Below the pieces are notes generated by a model. The model saw only the letters and a list, made by a program, of their open reading frames with translations, ran no database searches and had not been told where the DNA came from. A DNA stretch of 10,672 bases from an uncultured Collinsella sp. (lineage in GTDB: Bacteria > Actinomycetota > Coriobacteriia > Coriobacteriales > Coriobacteriaceae): positions 1 through 10,672 of the forward strand of contig CAUDYH010000017.1 of the NCBI GenBank assembly GCA_958453575.1. Direction: 5' to 3'. Position numbers and translations under genes: made by a program. Positions 1-8,100 of this stretch are shown here, piece by piece; the stretch's first letter is position 1; each line of letters opens with the position of its first letter.

Positions 1-79
1 CAGCTTTCCACCTAGCTTTCCAGCTTTCCACTTAACTTACCACCTAAGGTGGAAAGCTGGAAAGCTAGGTGGGAAGCTG
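1..79. repeat. Near-perfect 31-bp inverted repeat made of AGCTTTCC units
   Basis: Positions 1-31 and 49-79 are inverted copies matching at 30 of 31 positions; the one difference (7 vs 73) would still pair as G-U when transcribed on the plus strand. The spacer is 17 nt (32-48). Each arm holds three copies of an 8-base unit: AGCTTTCC at 2, 14 and 22 on the left, and GGAAAGCT at 51 and 59 plus GGGAAGCT at 71 on the right. A smaller hairpin, CCACCT/AGGTGG (40-45 with 47-52), can compete with it. The left arm starts at base 1, so the element may extend beyond the window. It lies past the terminator, between this gene and an unseen neighbour. It could be an intergenic palindromic repeat, a mini-transposon remnant or a terminator of the neighbour. 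No flanking target duplication can be tested here. Confidence 0.85.
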
Positions 80-99
80 GGGCAGCAGCAGGCCAGGAG

Positions 100-137
100 A
101 ACAAGAAAAGGGGCGGCAACCGGGTGGTTGCCGCCCC
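100..137 (-). terminator. Rho-independent terminator of the giant gene
   Basis: On the minus strand a perfect 12-bp GC-rich stem (126-137 paired with 110-121) closes a 4-nt loop, ACCC (125-122). It is followed directly by TTTTCTTGTT (109-100). The stem begins 26 nt after the stop codon. On the plus strand the stem is followed by only a short CTTTG, so it should act mainly for the minus-strand gene. Confidence 0.9.
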
Positions 138-142
138 CTTTG

Positions 143-160
143 CGAAGCCAGTTGGCTTCG
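143..160 (-). repeat. Small hairpin between stop codon and terminator
   Basis: CGAAGCCA (143-150) and TGGCTTCG (153-160) are perfect inverted copies separated by 2 nt, giving a realistic 7-bp stem with a 4-nt loop. It starts 3 nt after the stop and ends 5 nt before the terminator stem, so the transcript ends in two tandem hairpins. It lacks its own U-tract. A role in 3'-end protection or ribosome/terminator spacing is possible but inferred. Confidence 0.65.
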
Positions 161-163
161 GAA

Positions 164-2159
164 CTAGTGGTCGATGCCGTTGAGGTTCACCCTCGTGAGC
201 GTATAGGTCACATAGTCGGGCGATTGAGGCGTTGCGCTCGCCACGTCACCCTTAACCAGGCCCGCTGTCATCACCAAGCGATAGTTCGCGTAGAACTGCT
301 CACGCTGTTCAACCTGCGTGTTGACCTTAACGGTAAAGGGCAGGCTAAACGTCGTATTACCGTTCTTCGTTTTGAACTTGCCGTTCTCCTTCGAGTCAGT
401 GAAGGTGATCGTGCTACCGGAGGGAGCGACCGCGGCAAGCTTACTCTCCGTCACTGTTACGTAGTTTGAGATATCATCCGTTACGCTCTCATACGTGCCG
501 TCGGTTCCGCGGCGCTGAAGCGAGAGCGTGTACACAACAGAGTCTGCGTTCGCAATTGCCTCGGCGGCGTTGCTGAGTCCACCCAGTTCATACGTGGCAC
601 CCAGACCAATCGTGCCATTCGCGATCGGACGCAGGTCGTCCACGTTAATGCCAAGCTGCGACTTATCTGGCGCAGAAAGCGTAATGGTCGTATCACCCGT
701 GTCCATGCGATAGTACCCGACGTTACCGCGCTTCGTCTGCGTCAGGCTCGAGGTATTAAGGCCTTCCTTACGCGTCGAAAGCTTGGCGGTATAGGACATC
801 TTGGTACAGGCGTCCTCGCCAGACTGCTTGGACAGGGAGATAACCTTGTTGCAGCCGTCCGGCGTAAGGCGAATCTCTTCCACTACCGTACGCACGGTAA
901 AGGATCCGCCCGCTGCACGCTTGCGGATTCCGGCAAGGTCATGGTCGAGCGTGAGCCTCAGTGAGTCATCACCCGTATCCGTCACAATCTGTGTAAACGC
1001 AGGCGTCGAAGCGTCATACGGCTCCCAATCGCTGCCACTCCACCTGTAGTTCTGATTGCCGATGGCAACATAGAACTTCGCAATTGCCGAAGTTCCGCTC
1101 GGGAAACTGCTTACTCCCATTAGGTTGTTGTTGGCGCCATAGCGACACAGCGATGTATCGAGCTGATAGAACAGATGGTCGCTCTCTGTATAGTATTGGC
1201 TCGGGCTAAACGTAACCGTATCCATGACATCGAGAGAAAGAACGTAGGCGGCACCGTCCTCCGACTTCGAAACCGGAATGCACGCCCCATCTTTTTTGTC
1301 GACTACATTCTGCTCATAATTGGACAAGATGCTGTATGTCGATGCCGTACTGTTTTGAATATCGTCGCTGCCATCGGTGCGTAAAACATGATGCAGATTC
1401 CAAGATATGCGGCCACCCGAAGAATTCGAGTCAATAGACGAAGCCGTAAAACCGTTGATACTAGCTTGCGTCACGCCGTCGCCCGACTTGGGCACGTTGA
1501 CAACTAGGTAGACGCTCTCCGATGCACGCTTCTCTCTGCCGGTATCCTTCTCCTTGGGTACCTTTAGCGTATAGCGACTGTTGCTGGGAACGTCAGCACC
1601 CGCAACCTTAAACAGCGTCCACTTGCCATCGAGTTTCGCTTTAGCGGTCGCCTCTGCCTCGTTATCACACACGGTCCATGTGCCGGCGCCATCCTGCGTG
1701 GCCGACACACCCAAGATCTCGCTCAGCCATCGCTCCTGATATGGATTGCCCGCAGAATCCTTAAAGCCGTCGTTTCCGCTCAGGGAAACGCTCGTTGCTC
1801 CGCCTTCGCCCACCGTATAGTGATACTCTCTGCCACCGGCCTTGCCATCAACGTTCGCATCGATGAGCGTAAGCTGGGTGCCCTGGGGCAACCTTCCGTC
1901 GGCACCATTGAAGAGGATACTCTTGCCGAGCCCCTTCATCGAGCCGCCAGCAGCCATATAGCTGTCCCAGCCAAAGTCGACTTCCTTCCCATTGGCAGAA
2001 TTGTATGTCCAGGTAAGCAGACCCGTCATCGGCTCGCCAAAGCTCGTAAGCACGTGTGCATCTTTTCCAAGGTTAGCGTAGTCGCTTTCTTTAAATTTAG
2101 TGCCGTAATCATACGTTGCAGTGAAATCAATCTCGAGCTTGCGCTTAACGATGATCGGC
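164..2159 (-). other. C-terminal beta-sandwich-like region with no visible anchor (residues ~2839-3502)
   Basis: This region of about 660 residues starts around KLEIDFTATYDYGTKFKESDY and has alternating hydrophobic strands and turns with no GLUG rungs. Later parts (YTAKLSTRKEG, TITLSAPDKSQLGI, YTLSLQRRGTDGTYESV, TFSLPFTVKVNTQ, YRLVMTAGLVKG) look like Ig-like or fibronectin-like strands. The protein ends DYVTYTLTRVNLNGIDH. No LPXTG, transmembrane segment, basic tail, autotransporter barrel or cell-wall-binding repeat is seen. The fold is inferred from pattern only, and function is unknown. Confidence 0.5.
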
Positions 2160-5100
2160 ACCTGAACGTTGTAGCTCTGACCCGCCTCGGTAAAGGTGAC
2201 GGTCAGGAGCGTAAAGCGACCCTTGCCGTTATCCCAATCGGAGCTTGGGCTAAACGACATGTTGTTCTTGCCGTTGTTCACCACGCGAAGCGTGGGATTG
2301 CTCGACGCGCCATCGTCCTTAACGAACACACCATCCTTGAGTTGGAAAACCTCTGCTTTGGCCGTCACGTGCGGATTGGTGCCATTCTCGTTATTCAATC
2401 TGCAAGCGTCGGAGAAGCCGCCGTTCGTGACGATGTTTAGATAGCTCTTGACCGTCGTATTATCGGTACCCGAGATCACCAAAACGGGAAAATCCGTTGC
2501 AACCTTGCTGTCGCTTGCATCGTTATTCGCATTGAACATGCTCGCCACGGATTTGGCGTTATAGCTCGACGTATTTTGATAGGCGCCATCGTCATTGATG
2601 CCGCCGATGTTGGTGTAGGTATAACGGTTGGCAACGCCGGGGCTCGACGGATTCTGGATGGCCGTGGCAAGGCCAACGTTCATGCCGTCGCCGAACAGAT
2701 AACGGCCGGCCGTGTCAGCATCGGAGGAGCGCACAACAAGGCCACTCGTCGGACTCGTCGTGACGTAGGGCGAAACGGCCACCGTCACATTGCCGTTCGC
2801 AGCATCGTTGCCATACAGTGTCGCGCCCTTGGCATCGGAAAGCTTGTCTTCATAGGCAGCAAATGCGATGTATGACTTTTTGTTCACTTTTTTAAGGTCG
2901 TCGGTGCCGGAAGAATTGCGCATCAGCTTGAGCGATTCACTCGCACTGTTTGGTCTAATGGCAATTCCTGCGACAAAAACGTTGACGAGATCAGCGGATG
3001 AACTATTTCCGAACAAATAGCCCTGGCTAGTTTGCGCCCCAAAGATATTGCGATCCATGAGCACATTTACGAGCCTAAATGAGCCACGGCCATCGCCAGA
3101 CACGCCACCAGAACAACTTCCCAGCGATGAGTTCCATGCAGCGTTCTTGCTACCGGTAAAGTTATTCTCGCCAATGGTCGAGTTCAAAAGCGTGACAGAG
3201 TTCGCCGTGTTACCGATCGAGCCAACAACACCACCAGAATACGAACCATCGACGACCAGTCCAGTGATAGTTGAATTCTTGACCTCGAGGGCACACCCAC
3301 CTTTCAGATCACCGATTAAACCGGCAGAGCACTCACGAGCACCAAGATAGATGTCTTTTATTACACAGCTATCGAACTTAAATGCACCGCCCGAAGCTGC
3401 TTCGCCGACTGCACCAGCAACGTACTTAAGATTATTCGATCCTCTAACACCAAATACCGTTTTATTCTGCACGTCGCCATGGATGCACAGATTGTAGACA
3501 GACACGATTCCATTTTCGGACCTTCCGATAAGGCCGCCGGTCCCCTCGGTCGCGCTCGATGCTGCCGGCTGAAGCGTGACATTGCTGATCTCCGCCTTTC
3601 CGGCACCCTGCGAAGGCGTTCCAGCGTCATCGGTGTTCACCAGGAAACCACCTCCGGCAAGACCCACGATACCGCCGGTCCTTGCGCTGGCAGCAGTTGA
3701 CATAATTGTGGAACTCTCGGCAATAGGCATATTCGTTTTTGCCCAAACGCCACCAGCGGAATTTTGGTTCAGCTTGCCGACGAAGCCGCCGACGTTTTGC
3801 ACGCCAGAAATGTCCATGTTGCTATAAGAGCAATCGTAAAGCTTGACCGGAGAATAGCGCGTGTTCGAATTTGAGGTGTCGTTACGATTCACCAGCAAAG
3901 TTGTATCTTTATCAGTCCTGCGGCTACCATAGCCGGATGCGCCGAGCAATCCGCCAACGTTATTGGGGCCATTCACCCTGCAGCTATTCGTGGTAATTCC
4001 TGCATATTTGCCGTAATCTGCCAGCGAGCTCGCGTTCGCCGTAGTACCCGCAAGCAGACCGACGCCAACCTGCTCATTACCCGCACCACTGGAGGCGCCG
4101 GCTGCATTGATATACGTAAGAGAAATATTGCAGTCATCGAACTTTAGGTTCTGGACGGTATAGCCGCCGTTGCCCGTAGCAGCAGCGCCGTCCGTTGCCG
4201 GAGTGCCGATGCTATCCAACACGTTGGTCGAGGTATACGTTACGGTACCAAAGAGAGCGCCCACTCCGGTGAGTTTGTAATTATCATCGGCGTACTCCGT
4301 GACCCCATATACCTTGCTGGCCTCTTTGCTACCGACCTTAATTGTTGCACCGTTACCGTTGATGCACGCAACAAGCGGCACGATGCGATCGCGGTCGGCG
4401 CCCTTACCGGATGCGCATGCGTTTGAGTAGTAGCGGCCCGAAAGACCCGTGTAACCCGTGCCATAAGTAGTCATGTCGTAGGTTTCACCCGCTTTGAACT
4501 GCAAATCCATTCCCGAGACCTGCGCGGCGCAGATGTTACCCGTCTGCCACGTTGCGTATTTCTTTACTAGGTAGGGGGAGTTAACGCCCGAGCCATCGCC
4601 TGCGTAGCCAAGCGCGTTACCCTCTAACTGGATACCGGGGCTTTTCATGTCATCGCTTATCGCATTAGCAAAGTCTTCAGCGGCACTCGCCGGCCTTCCA
4701 ACATGTGTATAGCTCGCGTTGCGAACTTTGCCGTATTGCTTGTTGCCGAATTGGTACACTCCCTTTGCGTTGTTGCCGCCCATGTAGGCACGCGAGCCCG
4801 CATACGTTCCATACGCATCGTTCGTGGTATTCGTATTCGCCGAACCGCCGGCCGCACCGCTGCTGATGATGGCCGAGAGTACGAGCAGTCCCTGCGAGTC
4901 ATTGACGGTTGTGGTTATCGCAGAGCTATTGGCGTCGTCTCCCCTATAGCGGCCCTGCGTCGCATCCGTCTTGATGCACCCCGTCTTCGAAGTATCCAGA
5001 TTGTTCACCTTGTAGTTACGATCAGTGTTGTCGAGACTCTTATCATCGGTAAGCTCGCTGAACGCATAGCCGTCGATCACGCGGCCAACATATGGGTTGT

Positions 5101-8100
5101 CGTAGAGAGAAGCGCCAGCGCTATGCCAGTCGTTAAGGGCACCGTCGCCGCGGGAAGAGTTGCGGAAGATGACGCCGCCACCCGCAACAGCACCAACGTA
5201 GCCGCCAACGGGCACAAGGTGCGCGCCGCCATTATCGCCTGCTGCCCCAGCAACGCTAAAGCCGCCAGACGCTTTCACCGACACGCCATCGATGATATTG
5301 TCACCGCCCATGATGCAACCGATCACGCCGCCAAAAAACGCGCCCGGCACGCCAGAGGCGTCTTTATTCTTATGTGCAATAGAGGCCGCCTTGCCCGAGT
5401 ATTCAATGTTCAGATTACTCACAACGCTACCGTAGCTATACGGGATCAACCCAGAAAGCGCACCTGTGTCCTTGGAGTTGTGGATCTTGATAGTCGCCTG
5501 CGTAGCTGCCTGCGACGAGCCCCTCAGATTACCAACGATAACGCCACGGAACGGGTAATCTTTATTACCCAAGCCCTGAAAAACGGCAGCGTCCAGCTCA
5601 AGCGTGTCAGTGCTTTCCCCCTTGTCGTTCTCCGGCTCGATGCTGTAGTAGGCACTCTGGAGATAGCTGTGCATCGTCGTATCGTCAAGCGTGTCATTGG
5701 GGTCGATGTCGTTCCCGATCATTCTCACCCATGTTTTGCTCGCCTGCTTGTAGACGTACGTCACTTCATTACTAGCATCCTTGCTGGACGAGCGGCGCTG
5801 GCATAGCGTTTCCTGATCGGCCGCAATCGTAACTTCCCAGCCGTCGCTTGGATTCTGAGTATTGATGTACTCAGCAACCGTGTTGAGCTCCGTTGCCTTG
5901 GTTATGGTATAGGGATCACCATAGGTGCCGCAGCCTGTCGTAAGCTTGGGCACGCGCTGGTTAACTTTGATTTCATGGTATTGGACTTTGTTTTCGTTGA
6001 CATTGCCCTTTTTCACATACGGGAGATAACCACCGAATTGCGGAGTATCCGCATTTGCCTCTTTGTTGTCAACGGTGACGAGGCCAGCGCGGGTCCCATA
6101 GGTGCTCTCGTTGTAGTACCAGAGTTGCTTACCAGAGTATTCGCCCTTCGAGTCGATCTCGCTGCCGAATGTGACCTTATCGTTTGTCTGGTCATCCTTT
6201 ATAAAGGTATACACCGCCGAGCCGGTCTTCCCCTCGCCGTAGCCAAAGCTCTCAAGCAAGCTTGCACGGGTAAAGATGGCGTTGTTCGTAGCACTCGGCA
6301 CGTTGATGGTACCAAACGTCGCCGTAACCTGGTCGGCACTCGAACCCACGCCCAGTCTTCCAAAAAGTGAGGTTGCCACCTTGGTGTTGCGGCCGTATCC
6401 CGTAGCCGTGATGTTCTTCGCGCTCAGGTTCACGTACGTCTGCATCTCGTTTATAAGCAGAGGCATATAAGCATCAGCGCCCGTGGCCTCACTAGCGCCA
6501 TCGACGGTCAAATTGTTGAGCGTAAGGCCATCAATCGAGATTTTTCTAATAGTGGTGGTCGTGCCATTGTTAGACCCATACACGTAGCGACACACCAGCG
6601 CGCCCGAAGAGCTTCCACCCGCGGCGGCAATATCATTCTTGCTTCTCCCGTCGTTGACAACGGGCCCAACAGTGCCACCCAAAGTGACGGCATTCACCGT
6701 AAGATCGCCATTTGCCACCGTTCGGAAAAGACCGCAGTGCATGTTCTCGTGCTGGGTAGCAGCAGAGTTCAGCTTGTTGCTTTTCTGCTCGGCCTTGATG
6801 TCGGAGTAATGGAAGGTGATGGTCGCATTACCAACCGTCACCTTTCCGTTCGGCTGGGTGGGATAGTAACTATAGCCCGTCAAATCAATTTCGACGCTTC
6901 TGCCGCTTTCGCCGCCGATGGCCACGGCGTCGTTGAACGCTTGCGGCACAATCATCGAGCGAATTGCGGCTGGAGCATAGCGATAAGCAGACCATAAGAG
7001 CAGCTTTTCCGCCGTATCGATTTTGCTAATTTTGGAGCTGCCTTGCCCAAGTGCCGCATAGGCTTTGTCGAGGTTGTAGTAATACCTCGTCCAGGCATTC
7101 GTGTTGTGGTTCTTGCCGAAATCGGAACGGTTGCGATAGCTGTTGTCGTTTCCCGGCTCTCCGCTCATGTCGAGCTTGCCGTCATTAACGCCGTCTTTGG
7201 TATGAAGCGAAACGACGACATTCCATTCGCCGTCCATGAGTTTGCTGGCGTCTTTATTTCCATAGGCAGGCCTCGTGCTGTTGCCGACCCATTCATCAAA
7301 CGAAGTAGCATTGTCGTTGCTTTTGATTGCCGTGTTGTTGATTTTCACGCCATTGCCCGCAGCAACACCATTGACCTTATATGCAGTGTCCCAACCCGCC
7401 TTGTTCTCCAGATACAAGCCGCTATAAGTTTCCACTCCATATGTTGTGGAATTCTCCGTCCTACCGCCTCGACCGATGAGCAGACCAAGCGTTGTAGCGC
7501 TCTCGGCATTGATGGTTGCACCAGAAAGATCGATGGCATAGTTGTTGATAACCCAGTGACCGCTGGCTGCATATACGAGCCCGCCGAGTTCACCTGAGCT
7601 GTTTGCTGTTATGGAAGCGTTGTTCGTCTTGAGAGCATACGTGCTGTCGCTGGTGTTTGCGCCATCCCCGATGGTGACAACCGTATTGCCCCAGCTGTAG
7701 CCCAAAAGACCGCCAGCGCCGCTCTTCGCGTCACCGTTCTTGCCAACGGTCATGCTGAACGAATTGAACGTAAGTCCTGTGATGTTGACGTTGGTCGTAT
7801 TCGCCGCGGTGCCCTGAGTGATGCAGCCGATAAGGCCGCCAATCTGGGATTTCTTATTGCTCGCGCTGTCGCCCGCGGTAATCGCATTTTCGCTCGCGGT
7901 CGCGTCACCGACCTCGAGACTCGTCACGTTGACGATAGCGACAACGTCCGCCACATAACCGATAGCGCCGCCAATGCGCGTGTTGCCGTTGAGGGTAGCG
8001 CCCGTTTTGACGGTCGCTTGCGCCTTCGTGCTGCCACTTATGTTGCTGCTGCCGAAAGTAACGGTTCCACCACCCCTCACGCTACCAGCAATGCCGCCAA

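Noticed and set aside
1-79. CRISPR array or phage attachment site
   Set aside because: The repeat units are 8 bases, arranged as inverted arms with no unique spacers, and no integrase, Cas gene or tRNA is nearby in the window.
128-469. Plus-strand open frame starting inside the terminator stem
   Set aside because: It begins within the terminator palindrome, runs antisense in register with the end of the giant gene, and has no ribosome binding site at a sensible distance.
1820-2440. Plus-strand open frame of 206 codons
   Set aside because: Same in-register antisense effect; the opposite strand has clear protein-like repeats and conserved-looking motifs. The other long plus-strand frames near 5975, 7043 and 9539 have the same explanation.
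4703-5806. Plus-strand open frame of 367 codons opposite module 4
   Set aside because: It is in codon register with the minus-strand gene, so it stays open only because that gene avoids TTA, CTA and TCA codons there. The translation is a low-information Arg/Ala/Val/Ile mixture with no recognisable domain.
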